64,000 bases of DNA from Diphasiastrum complanatum (Eukaryota; Streptophyta; Lycopodiopsida; Lycopodiales; Lycopodiaceae), in NCBI GenBank assembly GCA_029204225.1, contig CM055108.1, positions 11,191,782-11,255,781 on the forward strand, read 5' to 3'. This document shows, one piece after another, positions 1-13,800 of this stretch. The notes beneath the pieces are model-generated. The model was not told the origin of the DNA. It was given only the letters and a program-made list of their open reading frames with translations, and did no database searches. The number at the start of each line of letters is the position of its first letter. Within the stretch, counting starts at the first letter, position 1. The position numbers were made by a program, and so were the translations under genes.

Positions 1-256
1 TCATGCCTCCATAACTTTCATGAAGGCCAGGAGTTGATACTGTTCAACAATTCAAAAAAATGAAATAAAATCGTCCAAGACAGGTTTCTTGACCGCAACC
101 CTTCTGATGAAGCAGGCTCATCGAAAAATTTGACAAATCAGCTACTTACATTGTCAAATAACATAGAATTCAAAAAAGCTTATAGCAAGTATGTTACATG
201 CTCAGATTTAAGCAGGAACGATCGGTCAACCACATCAAATTCCAATCTACGACGTG

Positions 257-3200
257 CTACACTTTCTTGTGATTCTGGTCACTGTCATTCAACCCAAACC
301 TGTAGATTATGGCAAGTATCAAGCTACATAAGCAATGAACTCCAAGAAATTTTTTTCATAAACCAGAACCACTTGATATCCTCATTGATAGAAGCAAAGT
401 TTCTAGATTTTTTCTTCAGAATAACTAGGCTGGCTTCTACAATGACACTTCCCACCAAGAAGCCACAGAAGAAAGCAACCACATATCACACCTGATGCAT
501 GATTTACACAGTTGGTGAACAATTCTCCTGAAAAGGGCACTGAATCGTTTAAAATCTAAATACATTATAAAAGGCAACCTATTACAGACTGATCAAACAA
601 TGCAAACAATACAATGAGAATCAGTTTTTACATGACATGAAGAAAGTACTACCTTATTGCTCTTGCTTTCTTCTTCTCCCTTTCAACTGACTGTCCTACA
701 TTTGCATATGATGCTAGGCCAAACCTTGCCAAGCGAGCCTCCTTCTTTGCCTCCTCAGTAACAATACTTTTACTACCCTCGAGACCTCCAAATCTTGTAA
801 ATAGCCCAAAAGCTCATGTTAGTTGGGTGTCCTTTATAAAAACACTATTTTATGAAGCATGGGTAGCCCAAAATTTATTGTACAGTAAGAGCTAATCGGT
901 GCACTCTGTCCATTAAAGTGGTATAAAAGAGACATAAATCTTCAAGTGTTCTTCCATTTGCCTTCCTGGACTGTTCTACCCTCTGTGCACTGCTCAAGAA
1001 AAGGCACTATACCTAACCCCTGGACAACCAGAAACTTCACATACCAGAAATTGGAAACAAGAACCTCAACAATATATGTTGAAAGCCATGAAAAATATGT
1101 GGTGCTGTTGATTAAGTACAGTGCAAAAAATGAGAGAGACCATAACAAAGAAGTTTTTAACATGGATCCAAAATGGGTATGAATCTCACCAAAAAAACAA
1201 ACCTTTTGATCAAAACTGATCTATAGGACTCTTTTGCATGGACAAACAAACCACCCCCTAATCATGAAACTAATAAAACACATTTCACCCCCCATATTAT
1301 TAGAATCATTTGCCAATCTGGAAAGCAAGTCTCTTTATAGGACATACAAGTAACAAAGTTTCCCAAATCATATTTAGATACTTCCAAAATGTTCGTAAGA
1401 AAAACCTGCACATAAAAAAATGCAAGAACTAAAAGTAGTTCCATTTATCTAATTGTATCTTCCACCTTAGTTCTGTCAGTTCTATATAAATCTTTTTGAT
1501 ACTTGAACATATCCAAATTATAGTTGCAAGGTATTGAAAACCGGACTTGTTTCGAACAACATTCTAAGCGTTCTGTTTAGCATGTTGTATACTAAGATGA
1601 CTCATTGTCTAGCCTTGGGTCAGGGGAAGCATGGCAGTTTAGGCTATAACAGGTGGTTAACATTTGGTGTGAACTGCAGTTAGCTATGGGCCATATGGCT
1701 GGAGAAGTGACCCTTGGACACCTAGACTAGATTTGAGGGAGCAATTGCACAAGAAGCACCTGGTGAAGTGGCCTTATCCTGTGTATATGTAAGTGGTATG
1801 AGAGGCATTAATAAAGGCATTCCAATCAGTCATGGCTTAAACTCATGACAACTGCCAGTGATTTTCCAGACTAGGCTAGACATCCCCATAGTGGGAGGGG
1901 ATATGCTGGTATAGTTACAAACAATCACAAACATGGCATCACATAAAGCATAAAATATGACTATAAATGATGAACGGTGAATAATCTCTTTCAAAGATTA
2001 GTAAAGATCACCAAATACAACTCGATACAAAGCCCTACAAGCAATGTAATTAAGTTCTTCAACAAAGAGCTGAAGCATCTCAATAATAAAAAACCTATCG
2101 AATGAGCATTCCCTATTTATACTGGGAACCGTAAAACAACCTTTCAAGAAATCCTGATGCATAATCTGGATAATAAGAGAGGTAACACTTTTAAAGGGAA
2201 ATAGTGCACCCAACTACAATGTATGTCCTTACGTAGTTAGTGTATTTCCTTAACATTCTCACATTCAGAAATGTTGCCCTCGATGTGTGCTACAAAAGAA
2301 GCACATATTAAAATGAAAACTAAGGTGGACCTGTTGCAAGATACAAACTATAGCTTTGCATATGCAGGAGATGTCATCGACAAAATGTGCGAGCTGCAAA
2401 AAACATGTATGCTAACAAGCTGCTACATGGAGTATCCATGCTAAAATACAAAAGCTCAAAAGGAAGAGTGTTACCCACTAAATATTGTGACAAGGAACAC
2501 GAATGGCCCAAGAATGCCAAATCAAGGCATTGTGATTGATGTCTCCCACAACCTGCTATAGATGTGGATTTACCAAGCCAGTCAAATGGCCCAAGGATAC
2601 TAAATAAAGGTATTAGGAGGATTAGCAAGGCAACAACCCCATAAGAAGACAAATGCTTCGCCTCTATCAATAGGAATACAGCTACAGTTGATTCACCATA
2701 TCATTGCATCAATGCTTCCGGAACAACAAAGGAAAGCAACAATGAGTACCTAAAACCTCAAATATGGATGAAGAATGCAGCTGCCAAATACCAAGGACAG
2801 GACTGTGGTCCCAAATACCAAAAAGGTAAGCCATGTTAGAAGGATGAACAAGCTAGCACCATCAATCATATACATCTTAAGCCAAACAAATCTAATAGGC
2901 CATGCATACTAAAGTAAGAATGTTAGAACACCACCACTCTTCCTCTACGTCAATTGCACACAAGCTCACAACACAAAATTATTCAGCAGATCCGTCACTT
3001 TATTGATCTCAAGTAATAATACATAGATCAACAAGCAAACATAAGAGCTCTGTTGCAAATCTCCTCCCAACCATAGCTGCATAGGAATAAGATAGGGAAC
3101 GTTTGGCAAGGCTCACACTATATCCCCTCAAGCACCCCTTAACCCTAACACATCCTAACGTCGACACATGGCAAACTCCATGCACAGCCGACACTTGGCT

Positions 3201-4779
3201 CTCAGTACTTGTTTGCATATTCTTGCATGCTCAAGTTACCCTGCTTCAAATAAGTCCATTGCTGCATGACTCAATTATTTTCATCCATAGGCAACTAGTT
3301 TTGCATAAACATCTGTCATAATGCCTCCCGTGTGGATGGAATTAGGTCATCCTTTAAACTTTTCCACCTTCCTCCAACACGTTTGTGCTGACTCATCAAG
3401 GTTACAAGCCGATTCGAATCGAGCCGATTTGACCGGTTCGAACCGATTCGAACCGGCCAAGCTGGTTCAAACCGGCCAGGCTGATTCGAACCGGAAAACG
3501 GTTTGAACCGAAAAAAAAAAAAAAAAAAAAAATCCACAACATTTTTTTTGGCTTTTTGTTTTTTTCCCCCGGTTCGAACCGGATTTCAGTTCGAACCGGC
3601 TCCGAATGGTTCGAACGGTTCGAACCATGATTCGTGCAACTATGTGACTCATGAAAACGATATGTGGCTTCAGCAATCATCTCAATTTTCATCATTAACA
3701 CCAAACATCTGGAATGCTTTCTCCCATTTTTATAATCAATTCTCCACAGCATCCGTATTCCTCATGGATACCACTCCTATGAACTTAGGTGGCTTCAAAT
3801 CTTTGATAGTTGGTAATTTGCGTTTCCTGCCCAATTCTCCTTCTCACTCACTTGAGCTAAGTTCATCACCCAAATTATCAGTGCCATTAACTTTTTCAGG
3901 TATATGAACAAGCCTCAATTGCTCCAGATTTTGCTTCAACATGAGCTCCATGCCATCAACTTTGGCAAAAAGTGCTTCAAGCCTCTGAGAATCTTGATTA
4001 ATGTTGCTTGTGAATGGCGTAGCAAAAGAATAGGTAGCACAAGCAAAGCTATGCAAAATAGCTAAAGTTCTTGAAACAAAGCAAGAACAAGCTCTTAGCA
4101 GCTCAAACCACTATACAAACAGATTACCCTAAATTATTAGTGGAACTGGATAGAAATTAGAATAGACCTCCTACAGCCAACTTCTAACTACTCACAGACT
4201 TTTCTTTTCCAAAAATCAATAAACTAGGGTTTCAAACTAACAAATAGCAAAAACCAAGGAATAATCATGGAATTGAAAAGTCATGCAAACATGAGAGCTC
4301 TACTACAAGTCTCCTCCCCCAACCATAGCTGCATAGGAATAAGATAAGAAATGCCTAGCAAGGCTCACACTATATCCCCTCCTCAAGCACCCCTTAACCC
4401 TAACACATCCAAACGTCAACACATAGTAAACTCCATGCACACTTGCCACTTGGTAGTAACTTGACACATAAGCAAGCAAGTAGGAGGACCTTCTGAATTG
4501 TCACTCATATATTAAACCAGGTGTTCCAATGAGCATGTGACATGTGTCTGTTGACCAACCAACCCTTTGTTCCTTTAAGGAGGTCAGTCCAGCAAACTCT
4601 CATGAGAACCAATACCCCTTAGCCATCTCGGAATTAGTCACTACAATTGATTTTTACATTGCCATATACAATTGTCTCCACAGGCCGATGACTTAGCCAT
4701 TTACAATCAATAATTACAATTTACAATTTACAATAGGCAAAAGGATTCAAAGTACATGTGACAACGTCCCTCTGAGAAA

Positions 4780-4840
<61 letters not shown>

Positions 4841-7800
4841 GGCACACATTCCATGATATTCCCTAAAATCCTATTGTAACACGACAAGCCATTCTGAATT
4901 TTTATCCTTCACAAAATCCAACAAGGATTGATGCACCTAAACTAGACCACATTGTACCCGAAACATTTGGCAACCTGCACTACCCTTAATTAATGCTTTA
5001 ATTTGTAACTCATATTGCCCACAAAAATCCAAAAAAAAAAAGAACATTTCTGAGAAACGTTGCCCTAATTCAAAAACGCATTTCTAGAAACACTCAGCAA
5101 CTATTATCAAAATATATCTCTAGAAAACAAATATCCCTCATTTGACCAAACTCTGACTTGCAATATCTTGCGATGGAGGCCTATGAATAGCAAGCTTCAA
5201 AGTGCAACAAGTGTGAAATGCAATAATGAATATACATATCCACAAACAATATCTGAATAGAATCTTGCAAACGGAAAAAGACCACTCCAGTTTGACAAAA
5301 CTTGGATTTTGCATGAAATTCAAATTTAGGAGGTCAAAATGATACATAATGGATCTTAAGAATCATATAACATTAGAAAATAACTAGATGCAATCACATA
5401 TGGAATACAAAACCTCTAAACATGAAGTACAAAAATGCTTTTTTTTAACCCACAAACTTGACTTGGCAATAGCTTTGATCTAGAGCTCCATTTGATGTGA
5501 ACTTAAATCAATAGTCTTGCTTTAGTCTGCACCCTCGTATATATTATTATTTCTAATTTTATCACGAAAAAGATCAAGTTTCTCCAAAGCATAGATGCAC
5601 ATCGTTTCTAGAAACGCGTTCTGATTTGGGAATGCGTTTCTCATATGGTTTGGGAATGCGTTTTGATTTTTGTGGGCAATATGGGTATCAAATTAAAGCT
5701 CTAATCAAGGGCATTGCATTTATGTAGGTTGCCGAGTGTTTCGGTTACAGTGTGGTCCAGTTTAGGTGCAGCAATCCTTGTTGGATTCTGTCAATCCCTA
5801 TGAATTTTTCAAGACCTGTTTCTGATTTTTTCCAGCGATTCTGGATCCAGAAACGCGTTTCTAGAAATGTTTTTCTCCAGAAACGCGTTTCTGGGCAACT
5901 ATGCTCCGAAGTTAAAAAAATTGTACACCAAACAAAAACATTGTGGCACAAAATGTGAAAAAGAAATCCTATTTAGGCCTAGAGAGAGAAACAGTCAAAG
6001 AAAGTAAGCACTTAGAAGGAGACCGACCAAAGAAAAAAAACAAGTGAGAAAAATTAGCGCCTTCCCAACTGCTCAAGAAATTGCTATGATACCTAGTCAT
6101 GAACATATTCACATACAAAGCATAAAGATGACTGAAATTGATAAACCATATATAATTTCCATTGATGATTACTTAAAATCACCAAACACAATCTTATACA
6201 AAGCCCCACAAGCAATGTAGTTGAGTTTCTTCACAAAGAAACCAAGCATGTCAATAATCAAAAGCTATCAAATAAGTAACCTTAATCCCTACTTTGTAGT
6301 CTTTTGGGTGACCATAAAAATGTATCTCCTTAAGAAATGTATGTCTTTAAAAAGTAGGAGAGGGGAGATGGCTCAATACATACAAATACATCCCAAGAAA
6401 GTCATACCAACTGCGAATTTCATGCAATGGTAGTGGGAAATGCTACATCACACACAAACATGCAATGAGTCATTACGTCATATAGACTATAGAGAGGAAT
6501 GCCATCTAGAAGCAACGCTAATGATCTTTGAAGAAATAAAGTATTTATAATGTTGAATTAACTAAAAACGACATTGGAAGCGGTACTTCTTGGATCGAAA
6601 GCTATACTTCCATACCACCATGTAAAATACACTAATACCTCTTTGAAAAGATCACTAGAATGCAACTAGATGAAGAGGCATGAAGAAACAAGTGTGCTGA
6701 ATAATGAAGAATAAATGAACAGGGTAAAATTGTTGTGGAAGAGCCACTTTACCAATATATTGACAATGTGATGGCATGTTGTAACTTCCACATGCCGACA
6801 CAGGTACATTTATTTTACGTTATGGCCAAAGAATGCCATAACAATGTTCTGACAAGCAAATGGATACCATGTAATTTTTTCAACCAAGAGTGTCAAACAA
6901 AGGCATGAAACAGATTGAGTGTCACATGCAAGTAGGAGACAAAGTAAGTTGCACCTATACTTAAGTTGACCATTTTTCGGCAAGTGCAAAAAGAACGAAA
7001 CAGAAAAAAGAGAAGGCAAGATAAAGAGGAGAATGAGAAGAGAAAAACAATGAAAGAGACTTTCCACGTGCATTCTCTGAAATTTTTTTCCTGAAACATT
7101 TCGAGTTTAGAGCTTGATTGGAACATTCATTGTGCTGAATTTTCCAGAAGGACAACCATTTGACGATATCCAACCACCAATCATTACTTAATCTTTGAGA
7201 AAGTATGCAAGTTTGGACAACCACGTCTGAAAGTACATCATCTTGTAGAGTATGTACACTTTCCAAATATTTACTTGTCTTGAGCAAGACAACCACTTCC
7301 AATGTTGCATTCATATAGAGTAGTCTGTTTGACACCCAAATATGAGGTGGGAAATCTATTTTTCCCCCTTTCAATTTCAGCTCACTAAGCAAATGATTGG
7401 TGGCCACCCCAAACTTCACAGCCATAGTTTTTACCCAAAGGTACCATTTGTTGGAAATGGTGAACTCATGCAACCATTCCCCGAAGTCACCGAAGTCATC
7501 GACATGCAAGGGCTCATGCAACCCTTACCCGAAGTCGAAGTACTCGAAGTAACCGAAGTCGAAGTCACCGAAGTGCTCAACATCGAAGTGACCGACGAGT
7601 TGAAGTATCCGAAGTCGAAGTACCCGAAGTACTGAAGACGGGATCTCAGGCAAAAATCAAATGTCGGGCAAGTCGAGTTAGCAGAAGCACAACCCAAAAG
7701 GGAAGCACAAAGAGAGAAAGCAAATGTTGCAGAATCGTCGAAGGATGCTGAGAAGAGCGACAATACCTTCACGACATTCGATGAAGAGTCACAAAAATGT

Positions 7801-10800
7801 CTTGATCAACTACAAAGAACTCGACAATACAAGAGCAGTGATACTAGGCGACAAGAGCCGACACGATGTTGAAGGCATCAGGACTCTACAGCTACGTACA
7901 CTCGGGGCATGCAGAGCTTCAAGGAGAACTCTATGTACCTACACTAAGAAGAGGCCTGCTCTCTGTATCGAGATGGCAGATCTCGGAATACGAGTCCTGT
8001 TTGATGGCAACGTATGCCGAATGATCGAGCAAAAATCAAACAAGCTGTTGACTATCCCGTCCAGACAAGGTAACCTGTACCAAGCCAAAATTATCAACAG
8101 CTATGATAGCATATGAAATGCATCTAAAAATGAAAATCACCTCTGGCACAGAAAAATGTATCAACTGAATATGAGAATTCTCTTCGACATGAGTAGAAAG
8201 GAGCTAGTAAGTAGTTTGAGAGTTACAAGTCCAGACATCGGCTTTTGCAAAGCCTGTCAGAAGGGCAAGCAGCATCGAAGTCCATTTGTACACGAGGGAA
8301 TAAGAGCCAAGGACATCCTTGAGCTCGTCCACTCAGATGTTTGTGGACCGATGAAAGTCGACTCCCTCTCTAGATCGAGATACTTTCTGACATTCATCGA
8401 TGATTACAGCAGGATGACAACAATATGCTACTTAACGAAAAAATCTGAAGTGTTCGATGCTTTCAAGAAGTTCGTGGCATTTGCCGAACGACACACCTCC
8501 AAAAAAGTGCAGACTATCAGATCTGACAATGGAGGTGAATATACGAGCACGGAGTTCTCAAGCTTCTGCCAAGAACGAGGAATCGAGCATCAGTTCATAC
8601 CTGTTTACACACCACAGTACAATGGTGTAGCAGAAAGAAGAAACATGACGCTTGTCGAAAGAGCTAAATGCATGATGGCGCAAGCGCAGTTGCCGAGTCA
8701 ATTTTGGGCCAAAGCAATTGCAGCTGTTGTACACCTGCAAAAAACAAATCGACAACGACAACCCTGGAAGACAAAACGTCCTACGAAATGTGGATGGGTG
8801 AGAAGCCTGATCTATCGTATGTACGTGTGTGCGGATGTGCAACATACATGCACATACCAAAAGAAAAAAGTAGTAAGCTCGACGAAAAGTCGGTGCAAAC
8901 AGTAATGGTCGGGGATATTCGAACGGCTCACAGATCTACCGACTCTATAATCCAACCTCAAAGAAGGTGGTAACGAGCAGAGACGTGAAGTTTGACGAAT
9001 CCACATTTCTTGGAATGAAGGAATCAAAAGGCCATGAAATCTTCACACTATTGCCGATTGAAGAGGGAGATCGAGGCCAGACTTCGAATCAGAATGTCGA
9101 GCCACAGACTCCAGAGCACGAAGCTGAAGACCAACCAATCGAAGAAAATACAAACCAGCAGCGACAAGTCGGACCAAGAAGGTCGACAAGAACAAGAAGA
9201 CCTCCCGACCGATACATCGACAATCTTCAGTGGAGTGAAGACACAGATGTCGAATACTACAGCTACACTGAAGAACCAACGACATATCAAGAAGCTATCT
9301 AGAGTCCAGAGGGAGAATTTTGGAAGCAAGCAATGTCAGAGGAGATCGAGTCGATGAGCCAGAATGAAGCGTGGACACTAGAGCCATTGCCCGAAGGAAA
9401 GAAAAAGGTAGACTGCAAATGGGTATACAAGAAAAAGTTGAAATCAGATGGAACTGTCAGACGATACAAAGCTCGACCTGTCGCTAAAGGCTACATGCAG
9501 CGGTATGGCATCGACTACTTCGATACATACTCACCAATAGTCAAGATGGCGAGCATCCGACTACTCCTCGCTTATGCAACGCAGCACGATCTAGAGATAC
9601 ACCAGATCGATGTAAAAACAGCCTTTCTCCACGGAGACCTAGAGGAAGAAGTCTTCATGAAGCAGCTTGAAGGATTCGAAGACCCGAACAATCGAGACTA
9701 CGCCTGTCAGCTACATCGATGTATCTATGGTCTCAAGCAGGCTTCACGGGCTTGGTACAAGAAGCTCGATAATCTTCTGAAGTCTCTACGTTTCATTCCT
9801 ACACAACCAGACTGTAATGTATATATAAAAAGAGTAGGAAAAAGGTTTGTTATTTTAACTATATTTGTAGATGACTCTCTGATGATAGAAAATCATTTGA
9901 TGATGATAAATGAGACGAAGAGTCAAATTTATGCAAATTATGAGATCACGGATCTAGGAGAAGCGACGAAATGTCTAGGGGTACAAATCAAAAGAGACAG
10001 AGGAGTCATGCATCTGAGTCAATCAGAATACGCCGAAAAGGTGCTGAAGCAGTACAGAATGAATGACTGCAAAGAAAAGGCCACACCAATGATAGTCGGA
10101 GCCAGATTGTCGAAGCAAGACTGCCCAGACACAAATGAGGAGAGGCAAAAGATGGAGTAGATACCATATCATAACCTGATCGGTAGTCTGATGTACCTTA
10201 CAATTTGTACCAAACCCGACTTGGCATTCTCCTTCTACTCATTAAGTCAATTTTCCTCCAATCCTAGCATGGCACATTGGCTGATGGCAAAACGAATATT
10301 GCAATATCTAAAAGGCACCCAAAATTTGGGATAATGATGTTGGAGGCAATTGGCATCAGCATAAAGACCCTTCCATCATGAAGATGGATTCTCAAAGTGC
10401 CATTTACTTGGCCCAGGATCCAGTGTTTCCCTCGAAGACCAAACACATTGTTAGGGACCCAACTCCCTTGGGTCCCACCCCAAACTTGAGACTGGACGAT
10501 GACTGGGCCTGTAGACTTGACCAGTGACTCGTGAACCTGCATGGTTGCCGCGTGTCATGATCTAGGTGTGCACATGGCTTGGAGTCTCTCTCCTTGGAGG
10601 TATACAAGGGGAGGAGGACTTATTTGCCATCCATTCTATCTAACTAGGAGGAGGTGGATGGAGAGCGTGTGCACGGCCAGGATGTATGCTAGCTTGAGGC
10701 AGGAGATGGCCGAGAGCCTAGGCAGTGGTATGGGACACTGTCTAGGATGGAGGTCGGATCCCGCTTGATACGGTCACAGGCCAGGGCACAGAGGGTGGAC

Positions 10801-13800
10801 CCGGATTAGGTCCTACGGCGGGGTGGAACGTGAATCGTTCAATCTCGTGGTTAACCAGCACCTGGAGGTTGGTAGTAAGTAGAGAGTTGTAACATATGGT
10901 ATCAGAGCCGCTGCATGCTGAAAGCAGGTGCGTTGGTCCGTAGTAGATTTCTTGTAAGTTACGATGTTTTTACGGAATTCAATTCGGGCTGGAATTGTTT
11001 TTTTTATGCACATTCTAAGTTTCCTTCTTCTTGCTGTTTTTTAAATTTTCAATGAAAATTTAAAATAAAAAAAAAGCAGTTGGGGCCTTAGTACACTAAC
11101 TACCACATGGCACTGTCCAGACCCAGACAGGTGGCAGGTAGTAGCGGTTCTTGATTCCGCTCAGTTCCAAGGTAGCGGATCAGTATCTTGGTGGGCCCCC
11201 CAGCATTAAAAAGGTAGTTCTTCGCTGTCTGTCCAGCGAAGGCTTCTTTTTGAAAAAAAACCTGGAATGTGGACCCTTCTATACACAACCACATGGCACT
11301 GTCCTGGAACGGACAGGTGGCAGCATGCAGTGGGAACCAATTCCATAGATCCCCATCGCACCGAAAACTTGGTTCTTGCTCTTGAAAGACAGCGAAGGAA
11401 GACTGTCCGAGGAGGAAGAAGGGATGAAAACCAGCGATAGTGGGGAAGGGGGTGACCTGGCAGCCAACTGGCAGGAAAGCTTGTTGGTGACCAGAATTGC
11501 TTATGTGGAGGCAAGGTGGCAAAGCAAGGCCACATGGCAGTAGGTAGGCAAGTATGGAGAAGGAGGCATGCTTCTCCTATGCTTGTTTCCATGAGAAGAG
11601 GTGGAGGTGGTGGTGGTGCATCCTTCTCTTTGCTTTCTCTTATTCCTCTTGGCAGCCATGGACAATACCATTTGGTTTGTGAAGAGACAGCAAGAGTAGT
11701 CTTGTATCTACCTTCCTTGAGTTGCCTTTGATCTTTTTCAATCTTCTCTTTCTTATTTCACCTCTCTTCCTCTTGTAAGATGGATCCTAATCCTACCACA
11801 CAGCCTATGTCCCCTGCTAAAGAGGTTACTGTATCTACCTCTACCTTAGATCCATATGCTATGTTGCTTGCAATTAACAATCTACAGCAACAGATCGTTG
11901 ATATGCAATCTAAACACAGTCGGGATCACCAGGAATTTAAGGAGTTGACACAATTAAGGCAATTAGTGCATCAACCCTTGTTCACCCCTGAAGTTTTTGT
12001 TGGGGAAAGGAAGGATAGAACCCCGGAGGCAGTCTTGCAGTGGTTGGATCAATGGAATTCGCACTTCTCCATGCACGATTCATCCGACGACAACAAGATC
12101 AATCTAGCTGTCATGTACTTGCAAGTAAAGCTTTTACGTGGTGGCAAGATGTGAGGGGTAAGCCTGAAGTTCCTAGGAATTGGGAAGATTTTTGTAAGGC
12201 CTTTAAGGCGGCCTTTCTTCCTATTCTTGATGATTTTGAATTCTATCGTCAATATGCAACGATCCATATGGGGAACAGCCCCTGGATCAGTATTTACAAG
12301 AATTTCAGGGGTCTATTCTCGTTTTGCAGCTAGAATAGATTCTTTGCTAGTAAAGTTGCATTTCATACTTGGGTTACCAAGAGACTATCAGCTAGAGGTT
12401 AGGAGGAACCAGCCTCTTACCCTCAAGGATGTTGTTCGCTTCGCCAGGATATACGATGATACTCGTATTGTGGACATTGAGTACCGGAAGGGTACTTCTA
12501 ATAGTGTCGTGGATGCCTTAAGCCGGATTGGAGAGGTTAATCAGTTAAGCTTTTCTGAGATCCTATCTGAGTTGTATCTGTCCTTAAGAGATTTGTGTAA
12601 GACCGATAGGTACTTCGGTCGTATTTGGCTAGACATCCTGGTAGGTTCTTCTAGATCTAGTGATGAGCTTGGAATGGAGGATTCCAAGATTTCTCCTTAG
12701 GACAAGATACTAAGAGACTATTCCATTAGGAATGGGTTACTTTTCCGGAACATAAATGTTGTGTGCCAGAAAATGATGATATTAGGGCCCAAATCCTGCA
12801 TGAATGTCATGACAACCCGTGTGCAGGGCACCCTGGCTCACAAAGGACGCTTGACTTAGTAAAAAGGAACTTTTACTGGCCAAACTTAAAAAGTCAAGTG
12901 GAGGCATATGTTCGCAAGTGTGGACAATGCCAGGTTAATAAATTTGAAAGACTTAAGGCAGCTGGTTTACTAATGTCCCTAGAAATTCCCAAAAGAAAGT
13001 GGAAAAGTATTTCCATGGACTTTGTGGTTGGGCTACCTAGGACGGGGAAGCAAAATGATGCCATTTGGGAAATAGTTGATAGGTTAACTAAAATGGCGCA
13101 ACTCATACCAACCAAGCAAACTGTCAAAGCTTTTGAACTTGCTCAAGTCATCGACATCGAAGTGAACGACGAAGTGCCCTTGCAACCAAAGCCGAAGTCG
13201 AAGTCACCGAAGTCATCGACATCGAAGTGACCGACTAGGGCTCATGCAACCATTACCCGAAGTCGAAGTACTCAAAGTACTCAAAGTCGAAGTCACCGAA
13301 ATGCTCGACATTGAAGTGACCGACGAGTCAAAGTATCCGAAGTCGAAGTACCCGAAGTACTGAAGACGGGACGTCGGACAAAGCCAAATGTCGGGCAAGT
13401 CGAGTTAGCGGACTGCAACTCGACAAGCATGAAGCTTTGTACTATCACGCTCAGCCGCCAAAGTAACGTTGCAAGAGAGACACAGTTAACTAATAGTTTA
13501 GCATAAACCTCTCTTGTAATAATCAGTTAATTTATCTTGTAATCTCAAATCGAGACATAAGTATAGGTTAGATGCAGAATAGAATGCATGCAATGTGTGC
13601 AATAGCATAGAGATCTGCAGAGAAGCAAATACAACATTGTAAGAGGAGCGTCAGGCCGCCAACAAGCGAGACACTGAACGACTCACTCTCAAACAAAGCA
13701 AAATACAAAATACATTATATTCTTCCATTCACTAATTATTGTGTTACATCTGTTACTGTCTGATTGATTGCTCCAATTTCTGTGATCAATAGCCGCGTAT

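Noticed and set aside
549-555. Alternative third exon of the MOS11-like gene (acceptor at 556, ending Arg-Phe-stop)
   Set aside because: The acceptor at 300 restores Arg-Phe-Gly and gives a length closer to the family.
3408-3632. Possible tRNA gene or CRISPR array from GGTTCGAACC repeats
   Set aside because: No A box, no cloverleaf, irregular spacing, no spacer structure; eukaryotic context.
3402-3907. Overlapping frames on both strands across the GGTTCGAACC cluster
   Set aside because: Stop-poor because of the repeated word and poly-A/T runs; no domain.
7342-7635. 97-codon plus-strand frame with EVTEV repeats as a protein
   Set aside because: Product of the CGAAGT array; no start context or domain.
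11100-11592. Minus-strand frames of 128-140 codons
   Set aside because: They lie in the leader of Ty3 element E against its orientation and show no domain.
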